64,000 bases of DNA from Limisphaera sp. (GCA_025057755.1 JANWVC010000028.1:1-64000), one strand, 5' to 3'; positions 45,473 to 54,761 are shown, counted from the stretch's first letter. The notes: generated from the letters alone by a model not told the origin. Program-made: numbers and translations.

Positions 45473-45895
45473 CTACCGGGCTCCCTGATCGATCCAGGCC
45501 CGGATGAGACCAATCTGTTCGGCAGTCAACGGCTCACCCTTCCCCGGGGGCGGCATCCAGTGATCCTCGTCGCCCAGGCGCGCCACGCTGTGTACCAATG
45601 CACTACGCGCGCTTTGTCCTACTTCGATGACCTTGCCTTCGCGACTTCCTTTCAGCGTGGCTTCCCGGCTATCCAAACGCAGGCCGGCCTTGGGCTTTTC
45701 CTCGCTGCCGTGGCATTTGAAGCAATGCTTTTCGAAGATCGGCCGGATGTCTGCCTCATACGTGACATTCGACCGATTGGCCGGAGGCGGCAATTTGCTC
45801 GTGTCGATTCTCTCAGCGGCTGGAACAAAGCCGCATGGAACAATCGTGCTCAGAACCCAAGCCACGCGCACCCGTTGGAAGAATCTGCTTTTCAT
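45473..45895 (-). CDS. Planctomycete-type cytochrome c domain protein
   Basis: 140 residues with a signal peptide (VAWVLSTIVPCGFVPAA) and a single haem-binding CFKCH in YEADIRPIFEKHCFKCHGSEE. GLRLDSREATLKG, DHWMPPPGKGEPLT and IGLIRAWIDQGA are hallmarks of the PSD1-type cytochrome domain. In Planctomycetes and Verrucomicrobia it is usually fused to PSD1 and PSCyt2 domains; here it is free-standing. Probably an electron-transfer protein in the periplasm. Confidence 0.85.
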   Translation of the reverse strand: MKSRFFQRVRVAWVLSTIVPCGFVPAAERIDTSKLPPPANRSNVTYEADIRPIFEKHCFKCHGSEEKPKAGLRLDSREATLKGSREGKVIEVGQSARSALVHSVARLGDEDHWMPPPGKGEPLTAEQIGLIRAWIDQGAR

Positions 45896-45948
45896 CGGTT
45901 ACAAGGACGCTTTTATCTTGATAGTTTAGGGGATCTAAATCACAGAAT

Positions 45949-47120
45949 TCATTGTTTGCAAGTCAAGGGTGCCTGTTTTACTCGGCTGACCTTTTCCCAA
46001 CGGCCCGTGCCGGCGGACCGCAGCACTGCGTCACAGACCAGCTGGGTTTCAAGGGAATCGGAACGTGGGTCGGGCTGGTTCGCCGGTCTCCAAGCCGTGC
46101 AGAAAATCGGCCACTTGATGGATAAAGCTATGTTCATAACCGATCTGCAAGCCGGGCACCCACCAATGCCTCATGGAAGGTTGATCATGATCACTGACAT
46201 GAATGCCGCGCCAGCCGCGGACCCCACTGGGATCCCGATGATCGAAATACTGGAGTCGGTGCAAATCGTGCAAATCCCAGAGCAGGCTGGCGTGTTCACC
46301 GTTGAACTCGAACGTGTACAACGCCTTGTGGCCCCGGGCGTATCGAGTGGATTCGAATGTAGCCAGAGATCCATTTTCGAACCGCGCCAAGAATGCGCAG
46401 GCGTCGTCAATCCCCACCTTTTCCATGCGACTGGTTTCGACGTGTTTGCGTTCCTTGACACAGGTCTCCGTCATGGCGCACACGCGGTCGATACGTCCGT
46501 TGATCCAAAGGGCCGTATCGATGCAATGGGCCAAGAGATCACCCGTGAGGCCGCTGCCGGCGGCCTTGACGTCTCGTCGCCACAAAGCAGTGCCGCCCTG
46601 GGGCAAGTCCGGGTTGATCGTCCAATCCTGTAGGAACTTGGCGCGGTAATGGAAAATGCGTCCCAACCGACCTTCCTCCACCAACCGTCGGGCCAGGGTT
46701 ACAGCGGGCACTCGACGGTAATTGTACCACACCATGTTTGGCACCCCCGGCGTTTTCGACGGCCGCCACCATGCGCCGCCCTTCGGCAGCGTTCATGGCT
46801 AGTGGTTTTTCGCACAACACCATTTTGCCGACTCGCGCCGCGGCGCTGGCAATCTCTGCATGCAAATGGTTCGGCACGCAAATGTCCACCAAATCAATGT
46901 CGTCCCGATTCACAAGGCGTCGCCAGCCTGTTTCGACGCTGGCATCGCCCCAACGTTGGGCAAACTCGCGCACTTTGGTTTCGTCCCGGGCACAGACCAC
47001 TTGCAAGACGCATTCATAAGCCGTGTTGAAGAACCGTCCCACTTGGCGATACGCGTTGCTGTGAGCCCGGCCCATGAAGCCATAGCCGATGAGTCCGATG
47101 CGCAAGGGTTTTGGAGCCAT
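45949..47120 (-). pseudogene. Gfo/Idh/MocA oxidoreductase gene with two frameshifts
   Basis: From the ATG at 47120 the protein starts well ([36 protein letters not shown]) and runs to VENAGG. A GGGGG run on the coding strand (46746-46750) then shifts the frame; dropping one G continues cleanly as [20 protein letters not shown] in the next frame. A second shift at about 46050-46060 breaks the end: the expected [20 protein letters not shown] tail sits in yet another frame, ending at 45949. Without both shifts this would be a cytoplasmic Gfo/Idh/MocA enzyme of about 390 residues. Adjacent to a broken TIM-barrel gene. Confidence 0.75.
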
Positions 47121-47181
47121 GGTTGGTGAGGGGTCACACAATAGGTTCACTCATGTGGAGACCGGCGAAAGCCGAAGTGGA

Positions 47182-48247
47182 TCAGGCGTGCCATCCGTGG
47201 TTGTCTCGGACCTGAATCAAGACGGCCAATACATCGTTCCAGGTTTGAGGCCGAAGCAATAGTTCGTTGGGGAACATGCAACCGTTCCAACAGATGTGCT
47301 GGCACTTGCGGGTCACGCGCCCTGTTTCGTCCCGAAGCCAGTCCCCGGCGTCCCGCACGATGTTGAGTTTGCCGTTGGGATCGGTCACGGGGCAGTGTTT
47401 GCCCGGTTTGTCATGTGTGCCGCTGCCTCGCACGGTCGCGTCGTTCTGGGCGACATGAAAATCAATCGTCCACGGACGCAGCGCCCGCGTCATTCGTTTC
47501 ATGGCCTTGTGAAAACCTCGGGTTCCCAGCAAAAACGCTGTGAGGCAATGCGGTGTTCCGGTGCGTTGTACCCCAGCAGGTATAGGAGGGTATGCGCCAA
47601 ATCCGCTTGAAAGCCCAACCACCTGGGTTGTCCCACTCCCTCCAAGACTTGGAGCATGTATCGCCAACTGTGCATGCCACCCCAGTAGATTTCGCCCTCC
47701 GCGGCCAACCGCTCGCCGAAATCCTGGGCCGCCTTCACGGCTTCTCTAGAGGTTTGGGTGATCTTGCGCGTATTGCCCCGCGGTCGTTGGCCCACTCTGC
47801 CGCGCTGCAGGCCGAGTCGATCCGCACTATGCCGTACGGTCGAATGCCAAGTTAACGTAGTTTTTGTCCAATGCGACACGCCTTGCGAACCTGTTCCACA
47901 AAGTGCTTGCGCTCATCCGTTGAACCGATGGCGGAACCGCCGCCTGTGGCCGGCCAGACAGGCGCCAGCAAGGAGCCAACCACGAACCCCCGGGCGCGAA
48001 TCTTGTCAGCCAGCCGTTCCAAGCCGTCTTCATCGATGTGAATGTCCACGTGCGGCTAGTAAAGAAAGAGATCTACACCATCAAATCGGACGCCATTGAC
48101 CTCGGCGTTGGCGGCTAAATCGAGCATCGTGTCCAGGTCCAGACAAGGCTCTGCATCTTGGGTGCCCTTGCCCACCAGGCCAGGCCACATGGCGTTGTGC
48201 AACTTGGGATAATTGTTGGTCGGACAAGAAGGGCGGCTCGGGCTCAT
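47182..48247 (-). pseudogene. Degenerate xylose-isomerase-like TIM-barrel gene
   Basis: The translated pieces reconstruct a family member of about 350 residues: [18 protein letters not shown], then DGVDLFLY, an in-frame TAG at 48056-48058, [30 protein letters not shown], an in-frame TAA near 47848 and [17 protein letters not shown] frameshift near 47770 leads to [20 protein letters not shown] and [16 protein letters not shown], and a second near 47505 to [20 protein letters not shown]. The end is at 47182. Two nonsense codons plus two shifts make a sequencing artefact less likely than real decay. The intact gene would pair with the neighbouring Gfo/Idh/MocA gene. Confidence 0.78.
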
Positions 48248-48864
48248 AAGTTGCGGTTGGCTGAGATTGCTTGCGGCAGGCATACTAGATGAGGATTGAG
48301 GGGCGCTCAATGCAGAACCGTCTCGATTTGGCACAACCTTGACCTTTCTTCAATACGCAGCCGCCACGTCTGACCTCTACATGAGAGGAAGCCCTGTTCC
48401 CGGCCTGCCGTTCGGATGTACTCGGACCTCCGAAGATTGGTCAAACGGGATATATCCATGGGAAAGTACGATCGGCGCGCCTGACCGGCGGCCGCGGCGG
48501 CGGGCGCACGCTGATCCCGCCCGGTCGGACGACGTGGCCAAGGCATGTCGTCCTCCCGCTCGCCCGGCCGCCTTCCCGCCACCCCTACGGGGCCGGGTCG
48601 GCTTCCCCCTCCGAACCGGCCCCCTGCCTTATTCCGACACTATTCCAACCAGGAGCATGAATTCTGGAACCATGGATTCGTCCCCGCCGACATGCGGGCC
48701 ATGCAGGTCCATTTCGCCATGCGATGATAGGCGAAGCCATCAACAAGCAGTGGCCTGGAGGCCCAAGCGCAGGCCCATCTGAATGAATTTGCATGAACGC
48801 GGATGAAGCAACTAGACTATAAAGTGTGCATGGATGGGGCCGTCAGGCCCGGGATGGAAGCGAA
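48248..48864. other. Intergenic region of about 620 bases
   Basis: Separates the decayed TIM-barrel gene from the molybdenum hydroxylase operon. No convincing gene, repeat or RNA was found; only short overlapping frames are present. It presumably holds the promoter for the hydroxylase operon. Confidence 0.4.
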
Positions 48865-49377
48865 ATGTCCCAAATCAGCGCAGAGGTTACCTCATTTGTC
48901 ACGCCGCAAAGCTATGAACTGCTGATCAACGGCCAACGGCGAAGTGTGCGAACCGAGCCGGGTCGATCGCTCTTGGAGGTACTGCGAGAGGACTTGGACC
49001 TGACCGGCACCAAGTACGGATGCGGCGAAGGACAGTGTGGAGCGTGCACCGTCCTCGTGAACGGTCAACGGGCTCATGCTTGCAAGCTGACCGTGCAAGA
49101 GGTAATCGGCCAATCTATTCTTACCATCGAAGGGTTAGCTGCGGACGGACAGTTGCATCCTGTGCAGGAGGCTTTTTTGGCTGAGCAAGCGTTCCAATGT
49201 GGCTACTGTACCGCAGGCATGATCCTCTCCGCCGTCGCTCTGTTCCATCAGCGACCTAATCCCACAGAAGCTGAGATTGTGCAGTGGATGAACGGCAACG
49301 TGTGCCGCTGCTGTGGGTATCCGCGCATCTTGCGAGCGATCCGGCGTGCCGCCGAGATGCTTCGGAAGTCCTCATGA
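48865..49377 (+). CDS. Molybdenum hydroxylase small (2Fe-2S) subunit, IorA/CoxS-like
   Basis: 170 residues. Plant-ferredoxin-type cluster: YGCGEGQCGACTVLVNG with a later Cys in RAHACKLTV. Second cluster: QCGYCTAGMI and NVCRCCGYPRI, the arrangement in xanthine oxidase-family small subunits (isoquinoline 1-oxidoreductase alpha, CO dehydrogenase small chain). It passes electrons from the molybdenum subunit. Start at 48865 chosen over the upstream ATG (48826) because conserved sequence begins soon after. The stop overlaps the large subunit start (ATGA). Confidence 0.92.
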   Translation: MSQISAEVTSFVTPQSYELLINGQRRSVRTEPGRSLLEVLREDLDLTGTKYGCGEGQCGACTVLVNGQRAHACKLTVQEVIGQSILTIEGLAADGQLHPVQEAFLAEQAFQCGYCTAGMILSAVALFHQRPNPTEAEIVQWMNGNVCRCCGYPRILRAIRRAAEMLRKSS

Positions 49378-51524
49378 AACCAGACGCGTTGATTCCCAGG
49401 ACAGGCGACTCTACGACTTCGGAGGCCTGGTTTGCCAACGCATCGCCGGCCATGGACCGTCGCGAGTTTCTCCATCAGCTCGGCGTCGGTGTGTTCTGGA
49501 TGGTCACGGGAACCTCGGTCTGGGCGCAGGCGCGCCGGCCGACGGCTGGCGGAGCTGGCGAGCGCCTTCCTTTGCAGGCCCGCCTGCACTTGGGTGAAGA
49601 CGGCAGCATCACAGTTTTCTGTGGCAAGGTCGAGTGCGGACAGGGAGCTCGTGCGGAAATTGTTCAGGCTGCCGCAGAAGAGCTCCGAGTGCCTGCAGAG
49701 ATTGTGCACGTGCTGCTGGCCGACACGGCCAAGGTGCCGGACGACGGCATCACCGCGGGCAGCCGGACGACGCCACAGACCGTGCCGGCCATCCGGCGCG
49801 CGGCAGCCGCGGCGCGGGAGTGGCTACGGCAAACCGCGGCAAAGCACTGGGGCGTGGATCTGTCAGAATTGGAGGTCAGAAACGGTGCAGTGCGACACCC
49901 ACGGGAAGATCGCCGCTTTGGCTATTCAGACGCCGCGCGTCTGGCTGTTGAAGATCCCGTTTGGCAACAGGCCGTTCCAACAGATTTGCCGTTGGCGGCT
50001 CCGGTGCGGTGGCAGGTGATGGGCCAGAGTCTGCCGCGCCCCAACGCGCGGGAGGTGGTCACGGGTCAGTATCGGTATCCATCGGATCTTCGTCGGCCAG
50101 GTCTGTTCTATGGCGCGGTGTTGCGTCCTCCGGCGTTTGGTGCGCGCTTGGTTTCGGTGGATTTGGAAGCAGCGGCGCGGGCCGTGCCGGGCGTAGTGAC
50201 GGTACGGGAGGATTCTTTCGTGGGCGTGGCTGCCGCTACGAGCGCAGAAGCGCGTCGGGCGTTGGCAGCCCTGGCCGCCACGGCGCGCTGGGGCGAATCT
50301 TCCCAACCTTCGAGTCGGACAATTTACGACCATCTCCGGCGAGAGGTTGAAGAGCCTGTGCCGCCGAATCCGTTTCGGGAAGAATTCACGTCGGCCGTGC
50401 GTGAGTGGCGGGCTACCTATCGGTTGGCTTACGTCCAGCATGTGCCCTTGGAAACGCGGGCTGCATTGGCTGAATGGACCGATCAAGGCCTGACGGTCTG
50501 GATGGGAACCCAAAATCCATTTGGCTGTCGGGCCGAACTGGCGCGGGCGCTGGGGTTGCCCCCCGAACAGGTGCGCGTAATCGTCCCGGATTTTGGCGGC
50601 GGGTTCGGTGGAAAACACACGGCTGAGGCCGGCATTGAAGCTGCCCGTTTGGCCCGGGCTGCGCGTCGGCCGGTGTTGATGCATTGGAGCCGTGAGGAAG
50701 AATTCGTTTGGGCCTATTATCGGCCAGCGGCCGTCATCGACGTGGAGGCTGGGTTGGATGCCTCCGGGCACATTATGTATTGGCATTTTGTGAACATGAA
50801 TTCGGGCCGCGCTGCCCTGGATACACCCTACGCGGTGGGACGATCCCATTGCCGGCATGTGCCGGCACGTTCTCCCTTGCGGCAGGGTTCGTACCGGGCG
50901 CTGGCAGCCACGGCAAATCACTTCGCGCGCGAATCTGCCATGGACGAACTGGCAGCTTTGGCCGGTTTGGATCCTTTGGATTTCCGCCTCCGTCACCTGC
51001 CAACGGGTCGGCTCCGCACGGTGCTCGAGGAAGTGGCCCGCCGATTCCGTTGGCGCGAACGAATCCGGTCGGCCCATCGGGGTGTTGGTTTCGGGTTGGC
51101 TTGTGGCACAGAGAAGGGTTCGTTCGTTGCGACATGCGTCGAGGTGGCCATGGACGAAGCAACGGCTGAAATACGCGTTCGCGAGGTTGTGCAAGTTTTT
51201 GAATGTGGGGCGATCGTAAATCCGGAGAATCTTTTGGCCCAAGTGGAGGGTTGTATCCTCATGGGGTTGGGTCCGGCTTTGTGGGAGGAGATCCGGTTCA
51301 CGCAGGGTCGCGTTGTCAATGGGACGCTGAGTCGGTATCGCGTGCCCCGGTTCAGTGATCTACCCAAACTAGAGATCCATTTGTTGGACCGGCCCGAATT
51401 CCCCAGCGCCGGAGGGGGTGAGACTCCCATTGTGGCTGTGGCTCCTGCGATTGCAAATGCAGTGGCCCGGGCGACCGGTCGTCGCATCCGGCACATGCCG
51501 ATTCGACTCGATGCAGCAGCTTGA
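49374..51524 (+). CDS. Molybdopterin-binding aldehyde oxidase-type large subunit, IorB-like
   Basis: 716 residues with a Tat-like leader (AMDRREFLHQLGVGVFWMV), so the enzyme is exported as a folded complex. Family motifs: VFCGKVECGQGARAEIVQAAAEEL (Mo-cofactor region), PDFGGGFGGKHTAEAG and GGGETPIVAVAPAIANAVARA close to the C-terminus, which includes the conserved active-site Glu region. Known relatives (IorB) oxidise N-heterocycles or aldehydes with water as oxygen source. No FAD subunit is encoded, as expected for the two-subunit Ior type. Substrate unknown. Confidence 0.88.
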   Translation: MKPDALIPRTGDSTTSEAWFANASPAMDRREFLHQLGVGVFWMVTGTSVWAQARRPTAGGAGERLPLQARLHLGEDGSITVFCGKVECGQGARAEIVQAAAEELRVPAEIVHVLLADTAKVPDDGITAGSRTTPQTVPAIRRAAAAAREWLRQTAAKHWGVDLSELEVRNGAVRHPREDRRFGYSDAARLAVEDPVWQQAVPTDLPLAAPVRWQVMGQSLPRPNAREVVTGQYRYPSDLRRPGLFYGAVLRPPAFGARLVSVDLEAAARAVPGVVTVREDSFVGVAAATSAEARRALAALAATARWGESSQPSSRTIYDHLRREVEEPVPPNPFREEFTSAVREWRATYRLAYVQHVPLETRAALAEWTDQGLTVWMGTQNPFGCRAELARALGLPPEQVRVIVPDFGGGFGGKHTAEAGIEAARLARAARRPVLMHWSREEEFVWAYYRPAAVIDVEAGLDASGHIMYWHFVNMNSGRAALDTPYAVGRSHCRHVPARSPLRQGSYRALAATANHFARESAMDELAALAGLDPLDFRLRHLPTGRLRTVLEEVARRFRWRERIRSAHRGVGFGLACGTEKGSFVATCVEVAMDEATAEIRVREVVQVFECGAIVNPENLLAQVEGCILMGLGPALWEEIRFTQGRVVNGTLSRYRVPRFSDLPKLEIHLLDRPEFPSAGGGETPIVAVAPAIANAVARATGRRIRHMPIRLDAAA

Positions 51525-52110
51525 GGGTGTCATCTGTGCGATTCTGTTGGCCGCCGGCCAATCTCGCCGGATGGGAACACCCAAGTTGTTGTTACCTTGG
51601 AAGAATACCGTGGTATTGGGCCATGTGGTCGATGCGTTCTTGGAAGCAGACGTCGATCCGCTCCTTGTTGTCGTGTCTCCGGAATCGGAGCCCTTGCGCC
51701 GGGCCCTGGCCGGAAAAAGGGTACAATGGGTTGAGAACCCCCGGTTGGGCAGTGAAATGCTCGAGTCCGTTCGATGCGGGTTGCGTGCGGCTCCGGCTGC
51801 GGTTCGAACTTTTTTGGTTAGTCCGGCCGACATGCCGGGGTTGCACCCCGGACTGATTCGACAACTGTTGGACGCCCATCAGGCGCGCCGGGCTCGGATC
51901 ACGGTCCCGGTGTGGCAGGGGAAGCGGGGGCATCCGTTGGTTTTTGAATCCGGGTTCCGCGCCGAGCTGCTGATGCGGCATGATGGAGTGGGTTTACGCG
52001 GGTTGTTACAGGCGCATCCAGCCGAAGTTTACGAATGGCCGGCGCCCGATTCGTCGCCGTGTTGGGATTTGGATACGCCAGACGATTATCATAGATGGGC
52101 CGGCCAATGA
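51511..52110 (+). CDS. mocA: MocA-like molybdenum cofactor cytidylyltransferase
   Basis: 199 residues from the ATG at 51511, overlapping the large subunit stop by 14 bases. Nucleotidyltransferase signature AILLAAGQSRRMGTPKLLLPW, followed by FLVSPADMPGLHPGLIRQL (metal-binding Asp) and GHPLVF. MocA attaches CMP to the molybdenum cofactor, making the MCD form used by xanthine oxidase-family enzymes; its place as the last gene of this operon fits cofactor maturation for IorAB. MobA (GMP transfer) is less likely because of the context. Confidence 0.85.
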   Translation: MQQLEGVICAILLAAGQSRRMGTPKLLLPWKNTVVLGHVVDAFLEADVDPLLVVVSPESEPLRRALAGKRVQWVENPRLGSEMLESVRCGLRAAPAAVRTFLVSPADMPGLHPGLIRQLLDAHQARRARITVPVWQGKRGHPLVFESGFRAELLMRHDGVGLRGLLQAHPAEVYEWPAPDSSPCWDLDTPDDYHRWAGQ

Positions 52111-52289
52111 GGCTCAGGGTTACATCCCAACGGATGAGCCGCAGCTGAACCCTTACTCCCATCCGTAAGAGCAACAGGTTCAGGCTGAGTGCCGAATAGA
52201 ATTCCCCCCGGCAAAACCTGCAGCCAAACAGGGCAGCTTTTGCCAAGTCCGTTAAGACCGTTTGCCCTGATTCTTAGGTGGTTAAGCTC

Positions 52290-52305
52290 TGGCACATTCG
52301 TTGCT
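52290..52305 (+). promoter_or_regulatory. Sigma-54 (RpoN) promoter of the flagellar operon
   Basis: TGGCAC at 52290-52295, five bases, then TTGCT at 52301-52305. The invariant GG (-24) and GC (-12) are exactly ten bases apart, as in the RpoN consensus TGGCAC-N5-TTGC. The next gene, flgF, starts at 52321, leaving a leader of only about six bases. RpoN control of middle flagellar genes is well known in other phyla. Confidence 0.75.
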
Positions 52306-52320
52306 TTGTGACAAGCCAGC

Positions 52321-53067
52321 ATGAACGTGAGCCTGTATCAAGCTGCAGCGGCGATGAACGCCCATGCACGGGTGCAGGATCTGATTACGCAGAACCTGGC
52401 CATGAGCGGGGTGCCCGCAGCCCGACGGTGGGAAACTTCGATTGCCACGGTGCCGGGGGGGTATGCCTCTGGAGCACCCCAGGTTCCTGGGCATCAATTC
52501 CACATTCCTCGGGTAATGGTAGGAACGAATTTCTCGCAAGGGGAGCTTACCCCTTCTGAATCTCCCACGGACGTAGCAATTGACGGACCCGCCTTTTTTG
52601 AAGTGCAACTGCCGGACGGCACCTTGGCTTACACGCGGCGTGGCCAGTTTCACATCGACGCCCAGGGCTATTTAGTCACGTACCAAGGCCATCGAGTGAT
52701 GGGATTGAACGGGCCGATTCAGCTCGATCCCAGTACTTCCGCGCCGGTGACCATCACGCCGGAGGGTCGCATTTTACAAGGCCAAGAGCCTCGAGGGCAG
52801 CTCCGATTAGTGGAGTTTAATGACCCACGCCGTCTTCGTCCGTTGCCAGGGGGCGTGTTCCTGGCGCAGGACCCGGCTCTAATCGCCCGGCCTGCGACAC
52901 AGTCACGGGTCCTGCAAGGTACTCAGGAGGCGTCTAACATCTCCCCCTTGCATGAAATGGCGAGTCTGATCACCACCCTGCGCCTTTTTGAGGCCAATCA
53001 GCGCGTCTTACAGGCGCAAGACGAACGAATGGGCCGCATCATAGCGGAACTTGGGAATCCGGGATGA
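52321..53067 (+). CDS. flgF: Flagellar basal-body rod protein FlgF
   Basis: 248 residues. The N-terminus VSLYQAAAAMNAHARVQDLI, ending with NLA, is the flagellar rod/hook family heptad helix. SPTDVAIDGPAFFEVQLPDG and YTRRGQFHIDAQGYLVT are typical of FlgF/FlgG, and the C-terminal helix (ASLITTLRLFEANQRVLQAQDERM) completes the coiled pair. FlgF is a proximal rod component exported by the flagellar type III system. First gene after the sigma-54 promoter. It is paralogous to FlgG next door. The extra segment GGYASGAPQVPG is uncommon. Confidence 0.88.
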   Translation: MNVSLYQAAAAMNAHARVQDLITQNLAMSGVPAARRWETSIATVPGGYASGAPQVPGHQFHIPRVMVGTNFSQGELTPSESPTDVAIDGPAFFEVQLPDGTLAYTRRGQFHIDAQGYLVTYQGHRVMGLNGPIQLDPSTSAPVTITPEGRILQGQEPRGQLRLVEFNDPRRLRPLPGGVFLAQDPALIARPATQSRVLQGTQEASNISPLHEMASLITTLRLFEANQRVLQAQDERMGRIIAELGNPG

Positions 53068-53096
53068 ACCTGAACCTTTTCGTCTATTGAGGCACC

Positions 53097-53879
53097 ATGC
53101 TTCGAGCACTGTATTCTGCAGCAGCCGGGATGGAGGCCCAGCAACTGAACTTGGACGTCATCGCCAACAACCTGGCTAACGTCAACACAACCGGGTTCAA
53201 AAAAACCAAGGTGGAGTTTCAGGAATTGCTGTATCAAACGCTGCGTGCGCCCGGTTCGGAAAGCGGCCAGGGCAACGTGTTGCCCACGGGCCTCCAAGTT
53301 GGGCAGGGGGCACGGCCTGTAGCCACCGCCCGGATCTTTACCACGGGCGAGCTGACACAAACCGGCGAGCGATTGGACGTGGCCATTCAAGGTGACGGGT
53401 TTTTCGAGGTGCAATTGCCGGACGGATCGCGCGCCTATACACGCGCTGGAGCCTTCAAAACGGCCTCCGATGGACGCATCGTGACCAGCGAAGGATTTAC
53501 CCTCTTGGGTGGATTCCAAGCCGTGCCCCCAGGGACCACCAACATCACGATTTCTCCCAACGGTGAGGTCACCTACAGCGGTCCTAATGGCAACACTACT
53601 TTCCGCGTCCAGCTGGTCCGCTTCAACAACCCGGCCGGTCTCGAAAGCATCGGACGGAATCTGTATCGCGAAACGCTGGCATCCGGACCGCCCGAACTGG
53701 GCAACCCGGGCGAAAACGGTTTCGGCGAACTCGAGCAAGGATATCTGGAACTCTCGAACGTGAAAGTGGTGGAGGAGATGGTGAATCTCATCCTCGCTCA
53801 GCGTGCCTACGAAGTGAACTCACGCGCCGTGCAAGCCGCCGACGAAATGATGCAGCAGGCCAATAACCTGAGGCGTTAG
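53097..53879 (+). CDS. flgG: Flagellar distal rod protein FlgG
   Basis: 260 residues with the full family pattern: MLRALYSAAAGMEAQQLNLD, VIANNLANVNTTGFKKTKVEF, LDVAIQGDGFFEVQLPDGS, YTRAGAFK and a C-terminal LSNVKVVEEMVNLILAQRAYE helix. The distal rod passes through the LP ring. 29 bases after flgF and 13 before flgA; a standard member in every visible respect. Confidence 0.95.
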   Translation: MLRALYSAAAGMEAQQLNLDVIANNLANVNTTGFKKTKVEFQELLYQTLRAPGSESGQGNVLPTGLQVGQGARPVATARIFTTGELTQTGERLDVAIQGDGFFEVQLPDGSRAYTRAGAFKTASDGRIVTSEGFTLLGGFQAVPPGTTNITISPNGEVTYSGPNGNTTFRVQLVRFNNPAGLESIGRNLYRETLASGPPELGNPGENGFGELEQGYLELSNVKVVEEMVNLILAQRAYEVNSRAVQAADEMMQQANNLRR

Positions 53880-53892
53880 TCCGACAGTCCCC

Positions 53893-54759
53893 ATGAATGT
53901 CTCGCCGGCCAGAACGTGTCCTCTTGCCGCGCTGCGGATCCTCGCGACGCTTTGCTGTGCCTGCCTGGACGGCGGGTTCGCCGGCTCGCTTGGAGCCGGC
54001 GAGCCCGTGTTCTGGACGGGGTCGGCGTCAAGCAGCGAAGATTCCACTTTCCCACAGACTGCCCGTACAGGCACAGAATCCCCGGCCTCATTGGGGTCCG
54101 CTTCGCCGATCCCGACGCGCATGCTTGAAGCCGATGAATTGACCCTTTTGCTGACCCAAGCTCTTCAAACGCGGGTGGGAAGTCAATCCGGCCAGCTCGA
54201 AGTGCAGCTTTTGCGTCCGTGGACTCCAATCAAGGTGCCGGATCAACCGCTGACGCTGCTTTTGCGCGAAATGCCCGTGACTGGTCTGAGTCCGCAATGC
54301 ATCATTCGGTTTGAGCTGCGCGCAAGGGAGCGCAGTCTCGGATCCTGGCAAACAGCGGTCCAGCTCCGTCTTTGGCGCGAGGTCTGGGTAGCTCGGGCCA
54401 CCATTCGGCGGGGAACTCCTTTGTCTGAGGCTGACCTGGTTCGCGAACGGCGAGACGTGCTGCCCTTCCGTGAGCCGCTGGCCGAGTTGGACAACTTCGG
54501 AGGGTCGGAACTTGAATTCTGCGACGTTGTGCCTGCCGGGGCTCCGATTCTGGCACGTGCGCTTCGTCCTCGGCCCGTTTTGCGCAAGGGTCAAACCGCC
54601 GAGGCGATCCTTGAAGAAGGTGCATTGCGTATCAGTCTGCGGGTGGAAGTGCTGGAGGAGGGGGCCCCCGGACAGCTCATCCGGGTGCGCAATCCGCTGA
54701 GTCGGCGAGATTTATACGCTCGCGTCGTGGATGCCCAAACCCTGCGAGTCTCGCTTTGA
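53893..54759 (+). CDS. flgA: Flagellar P-ring formation protein FlgA
   Basis: 288 residues. A hydrophobic N-terminal segment (LAALRILATLCCACLDGGFA) suggests export. The conserved part is C-terminal: ATIRRGTPLSEADLVRERRDV (SAF domain), GAPILARALRPRPVLRKGQTAEAIL and RVRNPLSRRDLYARVVDAQTLRV, the pattern of FlgA, a periplasmic chaperone for FlgI P-ring assembly. It is longer than the usual 220-residue FlgA because of a Ser/Ala/Pro-rich region after the signal. The flgH ATG follows two bases after its stop. Confidence 0.88.
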   Translation: MNVSPARTCPLAALRILATLCCACLDGGFAGSLGAGEPVFWTGSASSSEDSTFPQTARTGTESPASLGSASPIPTRMLEADELTLLLTQALQTRVGSQSGQLEVQLLRPWTPIKVPDQPLTLLLREMPVTGLSPQCIIRFELRARERSLGSWQTAVQLRLWREVWVARATIRRGTPLSEADLVRERRDVLPFREPLAELDNFGGSELEFCDVVPAGAPILARALRPRPVLRKGQTAEAILEEGALRISLRVEVLEEGAPGQLIRVRNPLSRRDLYARVVDAQTLRVSL

Positions 54760-54761
54760 TC

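Noticed and set aside
45302-46633. A 443-codon plus-strand frame across the cytochrome c gene and the broken oxidoreductase
   Set aside because: Antisense to both; the minus-strand pieces show haem and Rossmann family motifs, so the plus frame is a by-product.
49926-51242. A 438-codon minus-strand frame
   Set aside because: Shadow of the molybdenum hydroxylase large subunit.
54550-54572. A second TGGCAC that might be a sigma-54 site inside flgA
   Set aside because: The downstream TTGC element is missing at the required spacing.
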